Assembly: GCF_020740795.1 (NCBI RefSeq)
Contig: NC_067290.1
Location: forward strand, 14,800,001-14,864,000
Reading direction: 5' to 3'
DNA: 64,000 nt
Source: Apus apus
Taxonomy: Eukaryota > Chordata > Aves > Apodiformes > Apodidae
Of the stretch, positions 38,329 through 48,720 are shown in pieces (the first letter of the stretch is position 1; each line of letters opens with the position of its first letter). A program made the position numbers and the translations under genes. The notes beneath the pieces were generated by a model. The model made no database searches and had not been told where the DNA came from. It saw only the letters and a program-made list of their open reading frames with translations.

Positions 38329-41300
38329 GGACTCGGAGAACAGCAAACCAATTTTCTACTGCCGCAAGTTTATGTCTGGAGCCCACAACAGCAACTGGGC
38401 CAGCATGGGAGGTTGCTGCTTTCCTTTTTAATTTCTTTTTACACCTTCCCATTATGTTTTTTAACTTTCTGCGCAGTGGACAGTTCATTCCTTCTGCAGT
38501 GTCTTAACACATCAGAGGGCACACAAGCCACAGAGACTTGCAGAAGCTGAAAAATACAATTTTAAGCAGAGGGGGGAAAAAGGGGAGAACGTGGCAAGCT
38601 GATTTTGAAACTGCTTTCCTCCCAGTTCTGAGACGCACATGAGTAGACGCAGTTGCACTAGGGACATTTTCTTTGCTGTACAGAAGTGAAAGCTCATTGC
38701 TGAAATCAGGGATTCTGTGAACTGTCAGGCTGGAAGGTGCATGAGCTGCAGGCAGTGGAAGGATGGCAATTCTAAGAAGATATTGGCTCTTTTGAGAGCA
38801 GGATTGTACATATCTGTGCAGTGATCTCCCTGCATTGGTTCATAGGTGCTGAGGCAATCCAACCAGTGCTGATGCACTGATTTCCAAGATATAATTTCCA
38901 ACAAACTCTGCCTCCTTTGTTTTTTATGTACTGTTTGTTTTCTTAAATTTTGCTTTCACTGGCTAAACCAACCTACTTTCTCATTGTAATCATATGCTAT
39001 TCATCTGTGCTACAGGATGAGAGGAGGTTAGTAGCCATTGGAGCTGCAACCTAATTGTAGGCCTTTCTCATGCCCAACTTTGGGCAGGCTGTTGACACCA
39101 GCATTTCTATTCCAGTTTAAAAAAAAAAAAAAAAAGCAAACAACCAAATTGAGTTTTTCATGCTACAGCTGGTTGACGACCCAGCCAGTAAAGAAAAGGT
39201 GGCTTAAACACATCATATCCAACAATCCTTGCCTCAGGGCTGAACATAATTCTCACCAACTTCCATCACTCAGGAGCTGAGATTCATTCCCTGTTACCAC
39301 ACTGTCCTCAGTCCCTCCCAAAATCTCATTGCAGCTGGTGTGCAGAAAGAATCTCCATCTCTCACAGTAGACAGAAAGCACTAAGATACAAGAAATGCTC
39401 AGTATACAGTGTACACCCTAGAGTCAGGGATCTTAAAGGCAACCTGTAAAGAAGAAATGTCTGTTTCCTCTTTTGCTTCTTTAGAATGTATAAAGAAGCT
39501 TTAAGAGCTTCTTCTCTCTTCTGGAAGGTTGATTTCTCCTCAGGCAGCAATACAGCCTTCCCCCTCACTGCCTTTTTTTTTTATTGATGGGCTCCAGAAA
39601 TGACTCAAGAATGTTTTAAAGAAAACCCAAACAAACAAACCCCAACAAATAGAACTATGCAGAGGTGAAGACGGTACAGATCTATGAACACAAAACAAGC
39701 CTTTTAATCAGTATTTGCTTAGTTCAGTACATGACACTTGGTAACAGAGCCAAGAGCTGTTCTTTGAAAAGAACAGCAAGAGATCTTTTATTCCTATTTT
39801 CAGTATTTTTCAAAAAACTTTCAATCAAGAGCATATCAAATATTCAATGTTTTTAAATAAAAAAGCAATGTTCCTTACCGTGCCCACACACATTTTAGCC
39901 TTCCCAGTAGCCCTTTGCACCTGCAGATTGCAAAGCACACTCCAGGGGATGGTAACAAACCACCCTCTCACCACTGACAAATCTGAAGCACATTCAACTA
40001 AGAGACTGACTTACCTCCACCATCTAAATTAGTGTCAGGAGCAGGAGTAGCACTCAATTTTCATATTCAATTCTTGCCCTAAACACTCAGTTTCTCATGC
40101 TACAGGCAGCATAAAGAAGCAAAAAAGGATATTGTAAATCTTTTACAGGTCACCTTTAGCACTACCTCTAAATGCAGTGGCTGGGCAGAGTACATTGCTT
40201 CTGAACTCTCCTAAGGATGGTCTGTCTGTACAAAGTCTGGACTCAGCAGTTGTATGAAGGGGAATTTAAGAGGATTTTATTATTTTCCTTCTCAAGCTCT
40301 AGCCCATGAAAAAAATACTAAGTTATGGATTTGTTTCTTAAATGGCCTGTTTGGCTGGAACAAAGTCTCTCTTGCTTCCTCTATTTTGTTATTAACACAG
40401 GCTACTTGTAATCATATCCTTCAGTTAAAACAACCTTAAAAAAACCTGGCCTATAGTGGGTGTTTCATTTCTAGCAGGAAGGTGAGTTTTCCAATACTAG
40501 GACAGTTCTGAATGTTAATGAATCAAAATGGACTTCTGGTATAGAACACATGTATGAAAACTCAAATCAAGATTATGTTTTTGATAAAGGTAAGTCAAGG
40601 CAGTTGTTTAGGAATGACTGACATTCTTACATATGCTATTCTCCCATCTGACCGAGAGTCTCCAAGTGAAGTTTTTAAGAGAAATAAGTATTTGATACCA
40701 TCTGCCATGCCCCTTTTATTTTTTTGGCAGGAAGATTAAAAGCAGTAAGTGTAGTGACTTGCTGAGCTTTCTTATTCCAAAAAACAGCAAGTCTTGCAAA
40801 TAAAACTTTGCAAAAACTAGAATATGGGACTGAGTCCTAGTCAGCTGAAAAGCTTGCCCACTGGAGCTCTGCTCAGTCTCTCAAAAGGTATCATCCTGCT
40901 CAATTATAGAGACCTGGTGCAACAGAAGTGAGTCCATTTTGGGAGTCTGACATTACAATGGATTTGTAAGGGTTTGAAGATTAATCACATGATGTATAAA
41001 AATACCCAGTTTATGGAAGGTTTGCATGGAGAAGGACAGAATAAATGGCTGAATTTACCAAATTTAAGTCTCTCTGGAGTTAAATTTGTTACTGTTCCGA
41101 TATCTAAAATATTCTGTCTTGCTTTCCAGTGCTTGCCTGAAAGGGGGCAGAAGATAGAAGGACTATTATTAAAGATTAAGGTTTTATGAATCTCGGAACT
41201 AATACTTCTTGGTACTAATACTTCTCTGTAGGGTGGGGTGTCTTGTAGCATAACACAACTTCAACATCAAGCTCAGTCCTGGAGTGGGTGGAAGCAACAG

Positions 41301-41818
41301 CAGTTGTTGCACTTGCCTAGCAGGATTTGAAGAATCCTTGTATAAACCACAGCAACAGGATGTTTTGAACACGACCTTGTCATACTATATTTAATCCAAA
41401 CTTAAAATGTACTTGCCTTCATTGGGTTTTCTTTGAGTAACCACATAGCATGTGCATTCCTGGGAAAATTGGTGGAATTCTGCTACAAATCTCTCCATAA
41501 TCACTGTACCTGCTGGCCCCTTCAGAAACAGAATTGAGAAGGAACCACAGTAGTAGAAGAAAAGCAATTAAACAATTTATCTGAATCCTACTTCCCCCCC
41601 CCCAGTAGTTGGGTTGGTTTTATTACTGTGTGCAAGACTAAGATTCTTTTCCATTTTTTCCTCTGTTTGCCTTTTAGATTATTTACCCTTTTTTGGGTAA
41701 GGGATATTGTATATCCCTTTTGTGGGAGAATCAGCCAAAACTGGGGAGGCTGGAGAGAACAAGAGCCTTTGGGAAACAAATTATGAGATATTTAAATTTT
41801 CCTCTGATCATGCTTCTC

Positions 41819-42153
41819 TGTAAATATCCCCATTTGAATGCTGTGTATTTGTACAGGAAATTGAGCAAAAAATGTATAGATTGTGATGTCTGACTGGTAT
41901 TCTGCCCTGTAAATGTGTTTTTAACCTCTGGCATTCTGTGCTTATTTAAAAAAGGCAAAAACCTCTAACCACTTCTCTTTTGTGTATTCATGTTTGAAAC
42001 AAAATTAAAACAGCTATCTTATCTATAATGGAAATCAAATTTAAAAGGAAAAAAGTAATTTGTACAAGTGTCCTAAAGGTACTTCATTGTATATATTGTG
42101 ATAGCATGTTTCCAGAACCAACAAATAAGTGGCGTGAATTTTAGATGTAAATA
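41819..42153 (+). promoter_or_regulatory. DOCK3: Cluster of three Pumilio-response-like motifs
   Basis: Three exact UGUANAUA matches on the sense strand: TGTAAATA at 41819-41826, TGTATATA at 42088-42095 and TGTAAATA at 42146-42153. All lie in the last 440 bases of the inferred 3' UTR. PUM1/PUM2 binding to this motif usually lowers mRNA stability or translation. Confidence 0.55.
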
Positions 42154-42212
42154 TCTACCGTTTGTTTGGGGTTTCTTTCCCTTATCCATTCACTCAACTG
42201 CTGTGATGTGGA

Positions 42213-42238
42213 ATTAAAGATTAATACCTGATATTAAA
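42213..42238 (+). terminator. DOCK3: DOCK3 polyadenylation signals
   Basis: Two ATTAAA hexamers at 42213-42218 and 42233-42238, followed by GU-rich sequence (tgtatgttcagtgttgtc) from about 42249. This is the most likely main cleavage region. Confidence 0.65.
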
Positions 42239-42257
42239 GTGGTATGGCTGTATGTTC

Positions 42258-43825
42258 AGTGTTGTCCTCCAGACAGGGTTATCCTCAGGCTGCCCCAAAT
42301 GTTCCAGAGGTATGCAGGAATGGCCACTGCTTCCCCCTGTCGTGCAAAAGATTGCTGTTTGACAAGTGATGGTTTATTTCGCTTGTTTTATTACAATAGC
42401 ATAACATTTTGACAGTAATTTCATTTCTCACTTTTTAAGTATTTAAATACCAATCACCCACACCGACATTCCCCCACTCACAGGGCCAGGCTCCCAGGTG
42501 GGGCCAGAACCCTACCCCTCCCATTATATGGTTCTGAGACACAACTCCCCCAGAGTGGTTCCAGCCGTGGCTTGTTGGAACATGACCCTGCATTTCGGGG
42601 GACTCACCGTGCAGTGCCCGCAGCTAAGCACAGGAGGGTGCTCACTGCCCCAGTGAGGGGATCCCTTGGCTTGTCCCGGGACACCTGTGTTAAAAGGAAA
42701 GAGGTTCAGAATACTGAGAGGCTGGGGGCTGTGCCACAGCACACCCTGGCTTAAGGGGGAGTTGGGGGGGAGGGTCAGGCAGCACCAGGACCTGGCAGCA
42801 AGGGGACAGAGGGGTTCCTGTGGCACAGGGGATGCTCCCTGGACAGATAAACCCCCAACCCCACAGTGGGAGGAGGAGCAAGATGAGTCAATCCCAACCC
42901 CCTGGGGCAAGGCAGGGTCCGTGGGTCTCTGGGGCCGCTGGAGAGGTCCTGAGGAGGGGACAATCAGGGGCTTGGGAAGTGACATTGGGGCACCAGAGAA
43001 GCAGAGGGCAGCTGAGAAGCTCTGGGCACAGCAAGGGAAGGGAGGGAATAACTGAGGGAGGGAGCAACACTATCTTTTACCGAGCTGTTCTCAGATAAGT
43101 CCTTTTGAAATTCAAAAGTTTTTGATTTTTCAAGTAAAAATTATTGTACCCTGTTTCTACATAAATCTAAAAAGTCTATGGAGCTAGTTGGGGAAAAATA
43201 AATACTAAAGCAATGGTGAAACTGGGGGTAGGGGGAAGCGCTTGTTGGCTTTCCCTGGGGCTGAAAATGGAGAAAAAGGTGAAAGTGCAGAGGGCACGGG
43301 GCAGGAGGGAGCTCCACTGGCCAGGGGAGGGGGACGTGGGGCAGAGCTTGGCACAGGGTGGGACGTGAAAGGCCCTGCACCAGGAAAGCAGGGTTGGCAA
43401 CAGGGCATGGGTGGTAGGTGGGACACACGAGTAAGGACAGCATGTGCCAGCTCAGGGCTCGGCGTGGAGGGAGCAGGAGATGCAGCGTGGAGCCGTGCCA
43501 GCCAAGCAGGACTTGGGTAGCTTGGCAGGAGGGAGTTGGGTTGTGGACCCCAGCTTGGTGAGAGGGAGAGGGGCCTGGCACCACGGCTGGGGCAGGGGAT
43601 GGGACACATACTGCAAGTCTGAGCCTGGCCAGGAAAGCAGCACTCAGGGGCAGATTGGGGTCCAGCAGAAGGCCCCACCCCCCCCCCCCCCATGGCATCC
43701 CAGTGCAGTGGGAGACGGTACCCTGGCGTGAACATGGTGCCCCCATCTCCCTGCAGGGAAGTGGGTGCTGACCGCCAGCCCATCCCCAGCTCCCCGCCAG
43801 CCCATTCCCAGCTCCCCGCACTCAC
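42258..43825. other. DOCK3-MANF intergenic region, GC-rich part
   Basis: After about 42440 the sequence becomes G-rich on the plus strand, with homopolymer runs and long open frames on both strands that look compositional. I find no gene I can name. A segment with splice-like ends on the minus strand at 42608-42684 is discussed under findings. Confidence 0.6.
43772..43815. repeat. Two tandem copies of a 22-bp unit
   Basis: Copies at 43772-43793 and 43794-43815 differ at one base (catccc versus cattcc). They abut the donor site of the GRM2-like exon on the minus strand, so the duplication lies in what was the following intron. Confidence 0.85.
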
Positions 43826-44000
43826 CGTGGGGCAGGCTGGAGCAGGCAGCCACCACACTGGACCAAGCGGTGCCCCCACATTGGCTGGCCATGTTCTTCT
43901 GGGGCTGGAAGAATATGATGTGGAGCTTGGGGGTGAAGAAGCAGTCAAGGACCACAGTGCTGCTGACGCTCACTGAAATGCACATGGTGGTGGTCTGGGC
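43826..44000 (-). pseudogene. GRM2-like exon (TM7 and start of cytoplasmic tail), probable gene remnant
   Basis: On the minus strand an exon-like segment opens after a good acceptor (ctgtctgcag) and closes at donor gtgagt. It reads AQTTTMCISVSVSSTVVLDC, then FFTPKLHIIFFQPQKN, ending CSSLPH. In group II metabotropic glutamate receptors this place reads QTTTMC.SVSLSG.VVLGCL followed by FAPK.HIILFQPQKN, which is TM7 and the membrane-proximal tail. KLHII and the following SSL favour GRM2 over GRM3. About seven replacements fall in a very conserved stretch. There is no stop or frameshift, but the large TM1-TM6 exon is not visible upstream on this strand and no VCNGRE-type terminal exon is visible downstream. 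I infer an unprocessed remnant; a divergent live gene with unrecognised exons is possible. Confidence 0.7.
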
Positions 44001-47000
44001 CTGCAGACAGGAGTGGGGGTCAGGTGCTGCTGCTGCCAGCAGCCCCCTGGCCCCAGAGGGGCAGGGTGAAGCCCTCAGTGTGGCACCAGGCAGAGGTTGC
44101 TGCCTGCACCCCACAGACACATTCCACCCTGCACCAGCTCCTTCTGTCACAGTGGATCTGCTGGAGACCCATGAGCAGAGGACAGGCACTGCCCTGATGG
44201 GCACAGGCTGCTCCTGCAAAGGGGGTTCACCCTGAGCAGCACTGCTACCACACCCAACACCCCTCACCCCAGTGCCCGCTCCCACCAGAGGATGCAGGTC
44301 CTCCCCAGAAGCCCCCAACTGCAGCCACCCCCACATAGTCCTGGCAAGAACCTGGCTGGACAACTTGCCAGCAGGGGGCTCAAGGTGTTGCAGGGTGGAC
44401 CCCATGCTACCCTATCCCTGGCACTGCCCAGTTCCCCAGGGACCAAGGCTGGTTATGGCCTTGGCATTCATGCCCTGATGGGGGACACACACGTCTCATG
44501 CCTTCACTTCATAAGCCTGAAGAACAGCAATCACTCCTTCACAGCCTGGTCAGTGGGATCTCTAGAGGTCTCAGGGAACAAAGAGTCTACCAAGGGGGAT
44601 ATCTTCTCCCCAGACTTACTGCCCTCTCAGCCACAATCCTTCTGCCACACTTCACCCAGTAACAAACACCCCAATGCAGCAACGTCCCATCTCCCCAACA
44701 AACCCCCACTGGGACTCCACCAGCACTTGAGGGACCCTGAGTGGAGCAAAGCTCCCCCACCCAGGCCTGCCCTCCTGCCTGTGGCACCTCACCAAGCTTC
44801 AGCCACCCCAGGCCCGGTGCCCCACTCCCTTGCCATGTCTGCCCCTCTCCAGCCCCTGCCCACTGCCACAGGCTCCCCTGCCCTCAGTGCCAGCTCTGCA
44901 GGAAGCAGCCCAAGCCCGCAGCCAACAGCAGGGCCTGGTTCTGCTTCCCAGCAAGAATGACATGCAATTAAGACACGCAGAAACACAGGGTTTGGGAATT
45001 AAAAGCTACAGTGATTGCCATGTGTAAGTTATCTCAAAGATGTGCATTTCCTGCCACTGCCACTAATAAACCAGGTCAAGGTATAGGAGACAGAAAAACT
45101 AACCCGTTTCTCCCATCCTGTCTTGACAAACACACACAAAAAAAGATGGAACTTGTCCCAAAAGACACTTAGCAGTAAAATATGGTAACAGTCTTACTGA
45201 GGCTGGCCCTGCAGTGTACACAGACTGCCAACCCTTCCTTTTCATTAAGTACATACCACGTACAAATGCTAAAAGGAGGTCAACTGTATGTAATGAGGTA
45301 CTTCAGAACGCAGCTAAATTATCAAAATGTGGCTAAGCTGGAACATTTACCTGACACCTGAAAAATGTCTGTAAAAATCAGATCCTTTGACACTATTCCT
45401 ATCCCAACCTTCCAAATCTTGTATAAGTAAATAATTTTTTACTCAGCTAAAAAGCATATATTAACAAAAAATGGGAAATAAAAAGCGTGTTTGGCACAAC
45501 AAAAGACTCGTGAGCCCCTCAGCTCTTTTAAAAGCGTTTAAAAAAAAATAATCTAGTTTCTGTTAAAACCAACAGACCATGTATTTCAGTGCAAGTTAAG
45601 TACTTTATTTAAGCTAAGGTCACACTCATCAGATTGAAATCTAAATACCCTGTTCAGATGCCTCTCCTTGCCTAATAAAGCAAGCTTCAGCACAGTTTCA
45701 ATGTACGACTTGTGCAAGTCAGTAGAACTTTAATCATAAAGCTGATAAGAGGAGAAATTAAACCTCTAGAATGGATTACAACCAAGCCAATAACAATTTA
45801 GCTCTCCACACCTCTGCAAAAATATGCCTCTTCTTGTAGATGCCTCTTAACAAATCATGGAAATGGAGACACAGCCAGTGTTAGGACTGTTAATGTGTGT
45901 GTATCCATGTATGTATAAAATGTACACACACAAATACTCTATTAGAGTCCAATGCCACTAGGTCCTAACTACAGGTTTTTTGTTTTTTTTTTTACTACGA
46001 TGAGACAATTCACATACCACTTCTCCCTTTTCACGGACTAACCCACATAAATTAAAAGCAGATTTGGAATTGTAGTTCTACTACACACTTCAGTTTCTAT
46101 TCCACAGTCACTCCCGGCCGTACCGCATTACATTTTTCCACCAAACTAAGTTTCACCTCTGCTTACAGAGATATTATGCTCATTCTGTCACACAGCCTAT
46201 TCCATAAAAATGTGTAAAATTCCTGCTTTGTTTGAAGATGTGTTTCATGGCTGCACTCCTTTGACAGTTAAACTTCCTCCTTATTGTGAATTTAAGCCCT
46301 ACTACCAACTAATTAGTAAGCCACTTAATCTTGCAGTTCTTTGGGACACTATCCTGCTAAGAAAAAAGGGCAATTTAAGTAACTACTTCTCTGCATAACT
46401 CAGTGACTTCAGCGGGCAATCAGCATTAATTTAGAAAAGCCAATCATCTTCCTAAAGTACATCAATATTGAGTAACTCCAGGAATCATTACGAACTGATT
46501 TTAAAACAAAAAAATCAAGACAACAGTATCTTTACCAATCTTAATAAACACATTTTGAGAGATAACAAAATCCAGAAAGGTGAAAAGCCACCTCTTCTAT
46601 CTGATAAACACATGTAATACATTCACACTAGCAAGACACCATGTCCTAATTACCGCTCACCTGTTATGCGACCTTTGCTGAACCAGGCTGCACCTCCTCC
46701 CCACTCCCCCTGCTGCTCCTCATCAAGCTTATAATTTGCAGCTGGTAACTTGCAAGAAAATTTAGACACTGCAAAATGCCCTGCAAGTCCTATCCCGGCT
46801 TTGCTCAGGGCAGGCACAACTGGGCTGCCAAGAAAGTCCACCAAGCCAAGATGTGCACTCCCTTGCTACAGGCAATGATATTCTGGGACGCATACAGTTA
46901 AACATACAGCCCAACGAGACACGAGAAAAATCAACAAGTGTGTGCCCTCCTCCCACAACTGGCCCACAACTTCAAACAGATTTAAGCCATAAGCTTCCCA

Positions 47001-47140
47001 GGACTGAAAAAAACCCCTCACCTTCCTTTGTTTCCCTGGCTCTACAGAAACAAGCTGTTAACATGCTTTTACTGTAACCCCTCAGATTTCAGCTGTCCCA
47101 CCTCAAAGAATTCAGGCCTTATAACTCACAGGGGGTACAG
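44001..47140. other. DOCK3-MANF intergenic region, remainder
   Basis: Positions 44001-45000 stay GC-rich and contain only compositional open frames. From about 45000 to 47100 the sequence is AT-rich and unremarkable. No RNA gene, exon or clear transposon was recognised. Confidence 0.6.
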
Positions 47141-47149
47141 GCACGAGCA

Positions 47150-48720
47150 GAGGCCCCCACGCGGAAGGCACGGCTGAGGCAAAGCCGCGCCCCGCCACAC
47201 CTGCTCCGCCATCACAGCAGCCCGAGCTCTCACCACGGCCGCCCGGCCACGCGGCTTCTCCTCTACCCTGCCGAGCTCCCTCCCCCAGCCTCACACCACA
47301 ACCCCTCACACCGCACGGAACCCAGAACAGGACCCCGACGGCCTAAAGCTGCCATCGTCACCGACCCCTGAGCCTGGAAGGCCTGAGGCAGCTCTCTCAG
47401 CACAGACTCACCTCAGCGCAGCGGCGCGCGCAGCCCAGCCTCAGCCCACAGACGAAGCGTCGCCCGGTGCTGCCCGCCTGCTCCCAGCGCCCAACCGGGG
47501 CGGCCGTAGCCTTTGGGTGCCACTCAGCCCGGCCTCGAGGCAGATACTGACCGGGAACCGAGGCAGAGCCGCCGCCGCCGCGCACCTCAGCGCAGCGCGG
47601 CCGCAGGTGTGAGAATCTGCCCCTTCACAAGATGGCGGCCGCGGGCAGCCGGCAGGAAGCGCACGAGGTTGTTTTTCCCTTAACAAAAATGGCGGCAAGG
47701 GAGGCGGGGCGCCCCGGCGTTCGGCCTCCTCCGCCAATCAGCGGCCGCCAACTCTCCCGTGGATGCCGCAGAGCGGCCAATGAGAGGAGGCAGCGTGGAC
47801 GCCGGGCGGGGAGCGGGCCAATGGGGCGGCCAGCGGCCGGGGCGGCGGTGCCGGTACCGGTGCGGCGGGCGCAGAGCGAGGCGGGATGCGGGCGGCCCAC
47901 GGGCTCTGGGCGGCGCTGGCCCTGCTCCTGCTGCCGGCCGGCAGCCGGGCCCTACGCGACGGGGAGTGCGAGGGTGAGTGGGGCCTGGCCGGAGGGGGGG
48001 GGGGCGGGCCTGGCTGGCGGCCCCCGGGCTCGGCGAGGCCGCTCCTGCCGCCGCGGGGCCGGGAGGCGGTGAAACATCGCTGCGGAGCGCCGGTCGCCCC
48101 TCGCCCCGCCGACCGAGAGCAGTGACAGCCACCGGGGCTGGGGCCGGCCCGGCGGGAGTGGTTCCTCCCCTGGCCAGAAAAGTCTCCCAAGTCCGCCCAA
48201 GTGCCGGCGGGCCGGAGCGGGAGCGCTGCCGGGAACTGGCCGGTCCCGGCGGGAGGCGGGCGCTGAGCGGCTCGGGGGGCTGGCGGCCCCGGGAGGCGCG
48301 GGGCGGGGCTGGGCCGTGCCCCTGTCCCCGCGCTGGGGCCGCCCGTCCCGCGGGAGGGCCGGCACCTCCCCCCGGGGCGCTGCTGTCGTCTGGAGAAGTT
48401 ACCGGTCTCTTCTCAGCCGGGGCGGCGGCAGCGCAGAGCGCCGACCCCAGAGCCTGCCCCGTCTCCTCCCAGGCGGGGAGATCAGCTTCTCGTCTTTCGC
48501 ATGTGCGGGCCGGGGCGGGGGAGCCTCTCCCCGTCTCCTTTCCTGGGTGACGGAGACCGGAGCATCGAGGCGAGGAGCTGCTGGGAAACAGCTGCTCGCG
48601 GGGGCTCTCCCCTTACTCATCGCAGTGTTATGTTGGCCTCGGATCTGCCCTCTGCCTGCTGGGCCACGGGGTGTCCTCTCCCGAACACCCAAAGCCAGGA
48701 GCGGTGTTCAGCTGATGTAA
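47150..48720 (+). promoter_or_regulatory. MANF: CpG-island promoter of MANF
   Basis: A dense CpG region surrounds MANF exon 1. It holds YY1-like motifs AAGATGGCGGC (47629-47639) and AAAATGGCGGC (47686-47696), and CCAAT boxes at 47734-47738, 47777-47781 and 47818-47822, spaced 43 and 41 bp. There is no perfect ER-stress element; CCAAT-N9-CCAAC at 47734-47752 matches eight of ten fixed bases. MANF is a known ER-stress-induced gene. Confidence 0.75.
47886..47973 (+). CDS. MANF: MANF exon 1 (signal peptide)
   Basis: The ATG at 47886 is in a GC-rich context and begins a hydrophobic leader. The exon ends GECE plus G, completed to Val by the next exon. The donor is gtgagt. Confidence 0.93.

Larger units (their letters stand above)
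38247..42257 (+). other. DOCK3: DOCK3 3' untranslated region
   Basis: An AT-rich 4-kb region without coding exons that runs from the DOCK3 stop to two closely spaced ATTAAA signals. The end is inferred from those signals and the GU-rich sequence after them; an earlier site such as the AATAAA near 40800 could also be used. Confidence 0.65.

Noticed and set aside
43141-44405. Several open frames of 220-253 codons on the minus strand
   Set aside because: They overlap in different frames and are Pro/Ser/Ala-rich in a GC-rich block. Only the GRM2-like segment within one of them resembles a protein, and it is bounded by splice sites.
44292-44960. 222-codon open frame on the plus strand
   Set aside because: Pro/Ser-rich, no recognisable domain, and explained by stop-codon scarcity in GC-rich sequence.
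47734-47752. ER-stress element (CCAAT-N9-CCACG) at the MANF promoter
   Set aside because: The distal half reads CCAAC, so the match is incomplete; I record it only as ERSE-like.
47632-48550. Multiple 130-190-codon open frames on both strands of the MANF CpG island
   Set aside because: High GC removes stops in all frames, and no homology or splice logic supports them.
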